DNA from: CALLPQ01 sp964421675
GTDB lineage: Bacteria > Pseudomonadota > Alphaproteobacteria > Caulobacterales > Parvularculaceae
Length of the DNA: 64,000 nucleotides
Direction of reading: 5' to 3'
Assembly: GCA_964421675.1 (NCBI GenBank)
Contig: CAYQXV010000006.1
Location: 1-64,000 of the forward strand
In this document: in pieces, positions 8,046 to 15,446 of the stretch
Layout of the letters: each line of letters begins with the position of its first letter
Position numbering within the stretch: the first letter of the stretch is position 1
The notes under the pieces: generated by a model
Seen by the model: only the letters and a program-made list of their open reading frames with translations
What the model was told of the DNA's origin: nothing
Databases searched by the model: none
Position numbers and translations under genes: made by a program

Positions 8046-9134
8046 TTAATCATTAGCGGGCGTTGCCGTCTCAGGTGCTGCTGGTGCTTCTGCTGGCTCA
8101 GGCGCTGGCGGTATGGCAAAGGCATCGGGTAGAAAATCATAAGTTGCCGCTTCCGATGCACCGATTTCAACACGTTTAAACAGCCCTTGCGCAAGATCTT
8201 GATCCGTGCAGGCAACAGTATTGGACACATTAAACAGTACGTCATTGATGCAAAACGCGCGATCACCGCCCGCCAAAATTTCTTCGGGGACATCTGCGCC
8301 GCCATCACCTTTTACGCCGTACACATAGTAATGATCATGGGTGAGGCTACCTTTGATAACCTTCACGCACTGTCCCGGATCAAGGCGCCACCAGCCCCGG
8401 CTGACATATTCGTCATCTTTTTCCGGTATCGCGATTGCACTCCAAACTTCAGCGCCCGCTTTGTTGCAATAGAAAAATCCGAGCTTTGCATCATTAACAT
8501 TGGCCTCATTAATCAGGCTGGTCAGCAAGGCATCATCAATCGAGTTGCCATCGGTGAGGCCGCGATCTTTTCGGTAGGAAGCAATGGCACGGCGTGTTTC
8601 ACGCCCCATTGTGCCATCGACGCTTTTGATCGGAAAGCCAACATCCAAGAGCAAGCGCTGCACCCCGGCAACCTCAGCCGAATAAATGGTATAGGTATTT
8701 TTCTCGACAAAATCTGTTGTCCAAGTGCCGTCCGCATCATCGGTGACACTCACATCCATAAAGCCGCGCTGCGCCTGCGGTTGATCGCGGCACACTTCCT
8801 GATTGCGCAGATTAAAATAGCCTGAATTTTGAACACAAAGATCTGTCTCCCCGGACCAGGTGCGCCGGGCACCCTTATGGCCATCAATAGCCTCGGAGTA
8901 GACAAAATATCGGCCTGCATTGATCTCGTCGGTCAGTACAATCTTGCATTGACCGGGATGGAGATCCCACCAGCCTCGGGTTGCCAACCGGTCATCATCA
9001 ACATAGCCGATGGCAGCGCGCATGGCGTAGGAGGTTTTATTACATAAACTATATTTTGCTTCGGCAGTATCGGCGAAAAACGCTGACGCCATTAACGTTG
9101 TGATCAAGTAAAACGCGAATACCCAAAGTCGCAT
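8046..9134 (-). CDS. Secreted DUF1036 protein with a central peptidoglycan-binding domain
   Basis: A signal peptide (residues 1-26, cleavage after AEA) directs export. Two DUF1036-like modules flank a central peptidoglycan-binding domain. The first (about 28-135) has YSLCNKTSYAMRAAIGY and RGWWDLHPGQCK; the second (about 225-335) has FFYCNKAGAEVWSAIAI and RGWWRLDPGQCVKV. The central region (about 150-215) reads VAGVQRLLLDVGFPIKSVDG and then GRETRRAIASYRKDRGL, the PG_binding_1 pattern. A Pro/Ala/Glu-rich tail closes the 362 aa. DUF1036 has no known reaction. Likely a periplasmic wall-associated protein. ATG at 9134. Confidence 0.8.
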   Translation of the reverse strand: MRLWVFAFYLITTLMASAFFADTAEAKYSLCNKTSYAMRAAIGYVDDDRLATRGWWDLHPGQCKIVLTDEINAGRYFVYSEAIDGHKGARRTWSGETDLCVQNSGYFNLRNQEVCRDQPQAQRGFMDVSVTDDADGTWTTDFVEKNTYTIYSAEVAGVQRLLLDVGFPIKSVDGTMGRETRRAIASYRKDRGLTDGNSIDDALLTSLINEANVNDAKLGFFYCNKAGAEVWSAIAIPEKDDEYVSRGWWRLDPGQCVKVIKGSLTHDHYYVYGVKGDGGADVPEEILAGGDRAFCINDVLFNVSNTVACTDQDLAQGLFKRVEIGASEAATYDFLPDAFAIPPAPEPAEAPAAPETATPAND

Positions 9135-9347
9135 GCTGCAACCCTCTTATCTTCGATACGCCAACTGCCCCGGAAGGAATATGTGTAAAGCAATGTGCTC
9201 GCCGATCAAGGGGGCTGAGGGGCGATTGCCAATCATAAGAACAGATTTACAAAAAACATTGAAAAATGGAAATCTTGACAGCCAAGCAGGCTTGAGCGCA
9301 CCTCGGTCAAGATTTGCAAGGCACGATGCAAGATTTGGGAATTTTAC

Positions 9348-11705
9348 TTGACTGATTTGCTAGACATTTACCCTGCCGATGAGGACCGCATAGTCGTTAA
9401 TCGCGTCAGGATTTTGTTGCCCTTACCGGTCGATGGTCCGTTCGACTATAAAGCCCCGGACGGCATGGTGCTTGATCCGGGGCACTTTGTAGAGGTTCCC
9501 TTCGGGCCAAGGCGCGTGAACGGGGTTGTGTGGCCCACGCAAACTCCCATTGATCAGGGCTCCGTTGATCAGGGCCCGATAGATCAAGGATCAGAGACTC
9601 AAGGAATTGGGGATAACGCGCTCCCTAATAAACCTGCCAAAATCGTCGATGATAGCCGGCTAAAATCTGTCCTGAAACGCCACGAGACCCCGCCCTTATC
9701 AGCGGCGATAATCGCCTTCATAGACTGGGTCGCGCGCTACACGCTGTTTCCCGCCGGGTCGGTATTGCGCCTAGTCATGCGCAACGGAGACCAGCTTGCC
9801 CCGCCCAAAGGCATTGCCGCCTATTCCAAGGCACCGCATCTGCCGCCAGACCTGCGGATCACGCCGAAACGCCAGCTAGTCCTCGATGCCATTGACGATA
9901 CGCCCGTCACCCTGCCCAAATTGGTAGAAAAAAGCGGTGTCAGTGACGCCGTTATCCGAACGCTGGCGAAATCAGGCGCGTTAAACGTGGTGATGCGCGA
10001 TCCCGATGAGCCGTTTACCGCGCCAAATCTGACCATTGAGGGCCATACGCTCTCGCCTGCACAAACCGAGGCGGTCACCAAGCTGACCGGCTTCATCGAT
10101 AGGCTGGACGATACGGGCCGCGAAAACCCGACAACCGCGCTGATTGATGGCGTGACGGGGTCGGGCAAAACCGAGGTTTATCTGGAGCTCGTCAAACATG
10201 TGCTCGCCAAGGACCCTGACGCCCAAGTGCTGGTGATGTTGCCAGAAATCGGCCTGACCCTGCCGTTTTTGCAGCGCATCGAACAGCGGTTTCAAGCCAA
10301 GCCGGCCCCTTGGCATTCCGATGTGAGCGCGACCATGCGTCGGCGGGTTTGGCGGCGGGTCCTTGATGGGCAGACCCGCCTGGTTGTCGGCGCGCGATCG
10401 GCGCTCTTTTTGCCGTTCCCCAACCTCAAATTGATTATTGTCGATGAAGAACATGATGGCGCTTACAAGCAGGAAGACGGCGTCCTCTATCAGGGACGCG
10501 ACATGGCTGTGGCGCGCGGTGCCCATGGCAAATTTCCGGTAATCCTCGCCTCTGCGACGCCGGCTCTTGAGACCATGATCAATGCCGCAGAAGAGCGATA
10601 TTATCAGGTCAAGCTCCCGGCGCGCTTTGGCAAAGCGATCATGCCAAAAATAGCACTCATTGATATGCGCAAAACCCCGCCGGAAAAGGCGAGCGATCCC
10701 CAAAAGGGCGCGCGCCAACCGCGCTGGTTATCCCCGCCGCTGGTCGATAGCGTTAACGAGGCCCTCTCCCGCTCCGAGCAGTCTTTATTGTTTCTCAATC
10801 GGCGCGGCTATGCCCCGCTCACCATTTGCCGAAAATGCGGCCACCGCATGAAAGCGCCCGATTCCGATACATGTCTTGTCGAACATCGCTTCGAAAATCG
10901 GCTGGTTTGCCATCACACCGGATATTCTATTCCCAAACCAGCCGCCTGCCCGCAATGCAAAGCCGTAGATAGTCTGGCCGCATGCGGGCCCGGCGTTGAG
11001 CGCATTGCCGATGAGGCGCGGGAGCGATGGCCCAGCGCAACAACGCGCATTCTATCCTCCGATAGATCGCAAAGCCCGGCCGCTCTGCGCGATTTATTGT
11101 CAGAAATGCGCGAAGGCGAGATCGACATTCTTGTTGCCACCCAAGCGGCCGCGAAAGGGCATAACTTCCCGAACCTTACCTTTGTCGGCGTTGTTGATGC
11201 CGACCTCGGTCTGTCGGGCGGAGACTTGCGCGCAGCAGAACGCACCTATCAGGTGCTTAGCCAGGTGACGGGCCGGGCCGGGCGCGCCGACAAACCCGGT
11301 CATGCATTGCTACAAACCTATCAACCCGATGCGCCCGTACTCCGTGCCCTGATTGATAGCAACCGCGATGCCTTTCTTGCCGCAGAAGCGCAAGGGCGGA
11401 TTGATATGATGTTCCCCCCTTTCGGGCGCATTGCCAGCATCATTTTGCGCGGGCGCGATGAACATCAAGTGCGCCAAAGCGCAGCAGCACTTCGCCAATG
11501 CGCGCCCAACGCAGAAGGCATAGAAATCTGGGGCCCCGCCCCCGCACCGCTTTTCCGCCTGAAAGGGCAAGTGCGCATACGCATGCTCGTCAGGGCACGG
11601 AGGGGTTTATCCCTGCAAGCCTATCTGAAAGACTGGACCGAGCGCGTTAAAATACCGTCTTCAGTGCGCCGAACAATTGATGTTGACCCCTATAGCTTTA
11701 TGTAA
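9348..11705 (+). CDS. priA: Primosomal protein N' (PriA helicase)
   Basis: Restarts stalled replication forks. The N-terminal 3'-DNA-binding part begins with VRILLPLPVDGPFDY. Walker A is GVTGSGKTEVY, and the DEEH box is in LIIVDEEHDGAYKQ. Helicase motifs continue through TQAAAKGHNFPNLT and QVTGRAGRA. The zinc region (about 494-537) keeps C494, C497, C521, C534 and C537 but has Ala503, Ser506 and Thr524 where the classical pattern has Cys. Start is TTG at 9348 because no ATG lies before the conserved region. A short repeat of Asp-Gln-Gly units sits at residues 68-86. Length 785 aa. Confidence 0.95.
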   Translation: MTDLLDIYPADEDRIVVNRVRILLPLPVDGPFDYKAPDGMVLDPGHFVEVPFGPRRVNGVVWPTQTPIDQGSVDQGPIDQGSETQGIGDNALPNKPAKIVDDSRLKSVLKRHETPPLSAAIIAFIDWVARYTLFPAGSVLRLVMRNGDQLAPPKGIAAYSKAPHLPPDLRITPKRQLVLDAIDDTPVTLPKLVEKSGVSDAVIRTLAKSGALNVVMRDPDEPFTAPNLTIEGHTLSPAQTEAVTKLTGFIDRLDDTGRENPTTALIDGVTGSGKTEVYLELVKHVLAKDPDAQVLVMLPEIGLTLPFLQRIEQRFQAKPAPWHSDVSATMRRRVWRRVLDGQTRLVVGARSALFLPFPNLKLIIVDEEHDGAYKQEDGVLYQGRDMAVARGAHGKFPVILASATPALETMINAAEERYYQVKLPARFGKAIMPKIALIDMRKTPPEKASDPQKGARQPRWLSPPLVDSVNEALSRSEQSLLFLNRRGYAPLTICRKCGHRMKAPDSDTCLVEHRFENRLVCHHTGYSIPKPAACPQCKAVDSLAACGPGVERIADEARERWPSATTRILSSDRSQSPAALRDLLSEMREGEIDILVATQAAAKGHNFPNLTFVGVVDADLGLSGGDLRAAERTYQVLSQVTGRAGRADKPGHALLQTYQPDAPVLRALIDSNRDAFLAAEAQGRIDMMFPPFGRIASIILRGRDEHQVRQSAAALRQCAPNAEGIEIWGPAPAPLFRLKGQVRIRMLVRARRGLSLQAYLKDWTERVKIPSSVRRTIDVDPYSFM
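9549..9605 (+). repeat. In-frame short tandem repeat inside priA
   Basis: About four imperfect units related to (I/V)DQG(S/P), encoded by variants of GTTGATCAGGGC, occupy PriA residues 68-86 between the conserved N-terminal strand region and KIVDDSRLKSVL. It looks like a low-complexity insertion that keeps the frame. Confidence 0.75.
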
Positions 11706-11712
11706 AAGCCCA

Positions 11713-11736
11713 TTATGGCGCTTATTTGCGCCATAA
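11713..11736. terminator. Hairpin between convergent priA and VOC gene
   Basis: Perfect 9-bp stem TTATGGCGC/GCGCCATAA with a 6-nt loop, 7 bp past the priA stop, followed at once by a second small stem CCCG-TTG-CGGG (11737-11747). There is no long U tract. The position between two convergent genes supports a terminator for either direction. Confidence 0.5.
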
Positions 11737-11781
11737 CCCGTTGCGGGCAATCTTACCAAGCTCTGTCCAAAACCGAGCCTT

Positions 11782-12189
11782 TCAGCTTTTAGCACTGGCA
11801 TAGCTGACAACTTCATATTCAATATTGTCATTGTCGTTAAAGTAAAATCTGCGTCCCGGTTCATAATCATCATGGGAATAGGGCTCAAAGCCTGCATCAA
11901 TAATTTTGCGCTCCACAGCATTTAAATCATCGACAACAATTCCCACATGATTCAATATCTCCGTCGCCTTATTGGCTTTGCCGGGATAGTCTTGCGGGGA
12001 CGGCGTCATAAATATCGCCAAATAGCTGGACTCATTTCCCACATGGATTGTGTGCCCACCAAGAGCACTAGGGCCCTCCCATCTAATCTTCCAATCAAAT
12101 AATTTGCATAGTAGCTCGGCTGTTTTAGGCCCATTGCTGACGGTGATATTAACGTGCTCAAGCGCTGCACCAGTGTCATTGGTTTTCAT
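11782..12189 (-). CDS. VOC-superfamily (glyoxalase/dioxygenase-fold) protein, probably SoxR-controlled
   Basis: A 135-aa single-chain VOC protein with paired beta-alpha-beta modules. Candidate metal ligands are the His in EHVNITV, the His in NHVGIVV and the Glu in IEYEVV. The substrate cannot be read from the sequence; relatives include glyoxalase-like detoxification enzymes and thiol transferases. It is divergent from soxR, and its promoter contains the sox box with a 19-bp spacer, so it is probably switched on by redox-active compounds. This context suggests a role in detoxifying quinones, phenazines or reactive carbonyls (inference). ATG at 12189. Confidence 0.75.
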   Translation of the reverse strand: MKTNDTGAALEHVNITVSNGPKTAELLCKLFDWKIRWEGPSALGGHTIHVGNESSYLAIFMTPSPQDYPGKANKATEILNHVGIVVDDLNAVERKIIDAGFEPYSHDDYEPGRRFYFNDNDNIEYEVVSYASAKS

Positions 12190-12266
12190 CTGAATATCCT
12201 ATCTTTGTTTTCCAATTTTCTTTGTGGTTTGGAAAAATTGACCCGTTTCAAAATTTCAGTAGCCTT

Positions 12267-12297
12267 ACGCTACGACCTTAAGTAAACTTGAGGTCAA
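12267..12297 (-). promoter_or_regulatory. Sox box within a MerR-type promoter for the VOC gene
   Basis: A 22-bp near-perfect dyad (12274-12295) with half-sites CCTTAAGT and ACTTGAGG matches the known SoxR site CCTCAAGT...ACTTGAGG closely. On the minus strand TTGACC (12292-12297) and TAGCGT (12267-12272) flank it at 19 bp, the overlong spacer typical of promoters activated by MerR-family regulators such as SoxR. The rightward soxR gene begins 20 bp further on, so the same site probably also controls soxR. Confidence 0.85.
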
Positions 12298-12315
12298 GCC
12301 ACTTTTTGGAAAAAA

Positions 12316-12771
12316 ATGTCGTCACAAAAAAAAAGTTATTCAATTGGGGTTATTGCTGCGCGCACAGGCCTTAGCGTATCGGCCATTCGTCACTATGAAG
12401 CGGAAGGCTTGATCATTTGCGGGCGCAATGCTGGGGGAAAGCGCGTTTTAGAGGCCGCTGACATACGCCGCCTTTCCTTCATTATGATTGCGCAGAAATT
12501 GGGGTTTTCGTTAAAACAGATTCGTACCCACCTCGATGCCCTACCCGATGGGCGGGCCCCGACGAAAAAAGACTGGGACCAAATAAGCCGGACATTTGGA
12601 AAAGAAATCGATGCGCGGATCGACGCATTGCAAACCCTGCGCGAAAAGCTGAACGGATGTATTGGCTGTGGGTGTTTGTCGCTAAAAACATGCGCGCTCT
12701 ACAACCCGGACGATCAGATTGCCAAAAAAGGGTCAGGGCCGCGTTATCTCATGGGCGATCGACCGCTGTGA
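12316..12771 (+). CDS. soxR: Redox-sensitive transcriptional activator SoxR
   Basis: MerR-family regulator that senses redox-cycling compounds through a [2Fe-2S] cluster. The N-terminal winged helix reads IGVIAARTGLSVSAIRHYEAEGLI. A dimerisation coiled coil follows. The cluster motif C-x2-C-x-C-x5-C is intact at Cys115, Cys118, Cys120 and Cys126 (CIGCGCLSLKTC). Length 151 aa is normal. It is divergent from a VOC gene, not from a soxS gene, as is usual outside the enterobacteria. The start ATG at 12316 is preceded by TTTTTGGAAAA, a weak ribosome site. A sox box lies directly upstream. Confidence 0.95.
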   Translation: MSSQKKSYSIGVIAARTGLSVSAIRHYEAEGLIICGRNAGGKRVLEAADIRRLSFIMIAQKLGFSLKQIRTHLDALPDGRAPTKKDWDQISRTFGKEIDARIDALQTLREKLNGCIGCGCLSLKTCALYNPDDQIAKKGSGPRYLMGDRPL

Positions 12772-12895
12772 TACTATCAGTCTATCGCTGCTGTGTTCGG
12801 CCTTACCGTGACATTGAATAGCGGACCCCAATATATTCTCGATTAATTCAAAGCATCGGCTTGCTTTCGGTGTGCCCTTCGCTACACCCACCTCC

Positions 12896-14548
12896 ATGTT
12901 AACAATATCCAATCTTGATCACCGCGTTGAAGCGCGTTCTTTGTTTGAAGCGGCAAGTGCCCAGATATCCGATGGCTGGAAGGTCGGCCTTGTCGGGCGC
13001 AATGGAACGGGCAAGTCCACGCTTTTGCAACTTATCCGCGAGGAGGTCGCCAATCCGACCGGGGATAGCTCAATCCGTATGCGGCCCAAGGCGACCCTTG
13101 GCTGGGTTGCTCAGGAGGTCGAGGCCACCGATGAGACCATCTTAGATGTGGTCCTTGCCGCCGATGAGGAACGTCACGCACTGATGGCGGAGGCAGATAC
13201 CGCAGAAGATCCAATGCGGATTGCTGATATTCATACCCGCCTGATCGATATTGATGCCTGGAGCGGTGAATCGCGGGCCGCCGAAGTGCTGATGGGACTT
13301 GGGTTTACCAATGACGACCTTTCCCGGCCAACCCGCGAGTTTTCCGGCGGCTGGCGCATGCGTGCCGCCCTTGCCGGGGTCTTGTTCTCACAACCAGATC
13401 TATTGCTCCTTGATGAGCCGACAAACTATCTCGATCTGGAAGGGGCTGCATGGCTTGAAGGATATTTGATTAAATATCCGCATACGGTGTTAATCGTCTC
13501 CCATGACCGCGAACTTCTTAATCGGTGCGTCACCCACACCATGGCGCTCGAGCATAAAAAACTGTCCATTTGTCCAGGTGGGTATGATGCATGGTTGAAA
13601 TTGCGCGCGGCAAAACTGGCGCAATTGGAAAGCCAGCGCGCCAAACAAGAGACAGACAAAGCGCACCTGCAAGCCTTTGTTGATCGGTTCCGCGCCAAAG
13701 CTTCTAAAGCCCGGCAAGCACAATCGCGCGTGAAAATGCTCGAAAAAATGCAAGACATTTCAATCCCGGTTGCTGAACGCACAACGCCGTTCACCTTTCC
13801 GCAGCCAAAAGATCAGCTATCGCGCCCAATGTTAAAATTGGAAGAGGCCGATCTTGGCTATGGCGAGGGTGCCAAGATTTTGCACAATGTCGAACTGAGT
13901 GTTGATCCAGAAGACCGGATCGCAATTGTCGGCACAAATGGTCAGGGCAAGACCACGCTGGTCAAATCCATTGCCCGCCGTTTGCCGCTCATGGCAGGCA
14001 CATGCACGGCGCCGCGCACCATGCGGATCGGCTATTTCAGTCAAGATCAACTTGATGAGCTTACCCTTGGCGATACCGTCCTTGATCATGTCCGGCGCGC
14101 CTGTCCGAAAGATACCCCGCAAGGCAAACAGCGGGCGCAGGCGGCGCAAATGGGCTTTTCCCATGAAAAGGTCGAAACCAAAGTTGAGAAACTTTCCGGC
14201 GGTGAAAAAGTGCGCCTTCTTCTCGGCCTGATGGCCATGGACAAGCCCCACATTCTCATCCTGGACGAGCCCACCTCTCACCTTGATATTGATAGCCGCG
14301 AAGCGCTGATTTATGCGCTCAATGATTTTAACGGGGCCGTCTTGTTAATCACCCACGATGTGTTTTTGGCCGAGGCCACCGCTGATCGATTGTGGCTGGT
14401 CAAAGACGGTAAGGCGGAGCCCTATAGCGGGGATCTCAACGATTACCGGGCGCTGGTGACCAAAGCTGACCGCGATAAAGGCGACGAGCCCGGCGCGAGC
14501 AAGCCGAAAGGCAAAAAACAAAAGGGTAAGAAAAACCGGGCCGCTTGA
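12896..14548 (+). CDS. ABC-F family ATPase (Uup-like)
   Basis: Soluble protein with two fused ABC domains and no membrane segment. Domain 1 has Walker A GRNGTGKST, signature FSGGWRMRAALAGV and Walker B LLLLDEPTNYLD. A charged linker (about 225-290: QLESQRAKQETDKAHLQAF) joins it to domain 2, which has GTNGQGKTT, LSGGEKVRLLLG and ILILDEPTSHLD. A lysine-rich tail ends the protein. ABC-F proteins act on ribosomes; which subclass this is (Uup, EttA-like or other) is not certain. I chose ATG 12896 (550 aa) over the GTG eight codons earlier. The preceding 120 bp show nothing else. Confidence 0.88.
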   Translation: MLTISNLDHRVEARSLFEAASAQISDGWKVGLVGRNGTGKSTLLQLIREEVANPTGDSSIRMRPKATLGWVAQEVEATDETILDVVLAADEERHALMAEADTAEDPMRIADIHTRLIDIDAWSGESRAAEVLMGLGFTNDDLSRPTREFSGGWRMRAALAGVLFSQPDLLLLDEPTNYLDLEGAAWLEGYLIKYPHTVLIVSHDRELLNRCVTHTMALEHKKLSICPGGYDAWLKLRAAKLAQLESQRAKQETDKAHLQAFVDRFRAKASKARQAQSRVKMLEKMQDISIPVAERTTPFTFPQPKDQLSRPMLKLEEADLGYGEGAKILHNVELSVDPEDRIAIVGTNGQGKTTLVKSIARRLPLMAGTCTAPRTMRIGYFSQDQLDELTLGDTVLDHVRRACPKDTPQGKQRAQAAQMGFSHEKVETKVEKLSGGEKVRLLLGLMAMDKPHILILDEPTSHLDIDSREALIYALNDFNGAVLLITHDVFLAEATADRLWLVKDGKAEPYSGDLNDYRALVTKADRDKGDEPGASKPKGKKQKGKKNRAA

Positions 14549-14766
14549 GACTGTCGCGCAGCAGGCACCTTCCCGGCCCCTTGCGCCGATAGGCCCAAAC
14601 CCAATCACCCCTGATTCAAAGAGGCCGGAATTAGGGCGGCCTATTGACTCTGAGCGCTTACCCCCTTAATTCCCCGACCTTCACTACGGGTGGTGTGGCG
14701 CCGCCGTTGAAATTGCCTTGCGGATGGTCCGCTTGGCCGGCCCACGCTGACAGTAAGAGGCAAGAT

Positions 14767-15384
14767 ATGTCCAAGCGCCATAGCGCCAAATATAAGCTCG
14801 ACCGCCGGGTCGGGGAAAATGTCTGGGGTCGCCCCAAATCTCCAATCAACAAACGCGAATACGGCCCCGGCATGCACGGCCAGCGCCGCAAGGGCAAACC
14901 GTCTGACTTTGGTTTGCAGCTAATGGCCAAGCAAAAGCTGAAAGGCCATTACGGCAACATTTCAGAGAAGCAATTCTCTAAAATTTATGACGAGGCTGAC
15001 CGCCGCAAAGGCAACAATGCTGAGAACCTAATCGGCCTGCTAGAAAGCCGTCTTGATGCGGTTGTCTATCGCGCGAAATTCGTTCCAACGGTTTTTGCCG
15101 CACGCCAGTTCGTCAATCACGGCCATGTCATGGTCAACGGCGTTCGCACTAATATTCCGTCATACCGCCTTAAGCCCGGTGACATTGTGGAAATTCGCGA
15201 AAAGTCAAAAAACATGGCGCTTGTTCTTGAAGCTTTACAAAGCCCAGAGCGCGACATCCCAGAATATGTTGACGTTGACCCGAAGAAAATGACGGCAACT
15301 TATCTGCGTATCCCTGAATTTGCTGAAGTGCCTTATGCATGTACAATGGAACCAAATCTGGTTGTGGAATATTATTCCTCATAA
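14767..15384 (+). CDS. rpsD: 30S ribosomal protein S4
   Basis: Primary 16S rRNA-binding protein of the small subunit. The N-terminal SKRHSAKYKLDRRVGENVWG and the S4 RNA-binding domain (about 95-155: RLDAVVYRAKFVPTVFAARQ, then NHGHVMVNG) are diagnostic. The 205-aa form starts at ATG 14767 with AGAGG upstream; the frame is open 41 codons further, but that part is not S4-like. It is monocistronic here, outside the alpha ribosomal operon, as usual in alphaproteobacteria. The 5' leader holds a small stem GCGGA-TGG-TCCGC at 14720-14732, whose role is unknown. A strong terminator follows. Confidence 0.97.
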   Translation: MSKRHSAKYKLDRRVGENVWGRPKSPINKREYGPGMHGQRRKGKPSDFGLQLMAKQKLKGHYGNISEKQFSKIYDEADRRKGNNAENLIGLLESRLDAVVYRAKFVPTVFAARQFVNHGHVMVNGVRTNIPSYRLKPGDIVEIREKSKNMALVLEALQSPERDIPEYVDVDPKKMTATYLRIPEFAEVPYACTMEPNLVVEYYSS

Positions 15385-15408
15385 ACGGCACGAAAATTTC
15401 AAGCTTTC

Positions 15409-15437
15409 AAAACGACGCCTCAGGGCGTCGTTTTTTT
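15409..15437 (+). terminator. Intrinsic terminator of rpsD
   Basis: Perfect 11-bp stem AAAACGACGCC/GGCGTCGTTTT with TCAG loop, running into seven T. It lies 24 nt past the rpsD stop and also faces the end of the convergent iron permease gene. Confidence 0.9.
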
Positions 15438-15446
15438 ATGCTATTT

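Noticed and set aside
9981..10718. 245-codon open frame on the minus strand inside priA, and many similar antisense frames over other genes
   Set aside because: They lie wholly within well-supported genes, lack family motifs, and are expected from codon bias in this composition.
14643..14766. Sigma-70 promoter TTGACT plus 17 bp plus TAATTC before rpsD, and a ribosomal-protein leader regulator
   Set aside because: The -10 box is poor, and a single 5-bp stem is not enough to call an autoregulatory leader.
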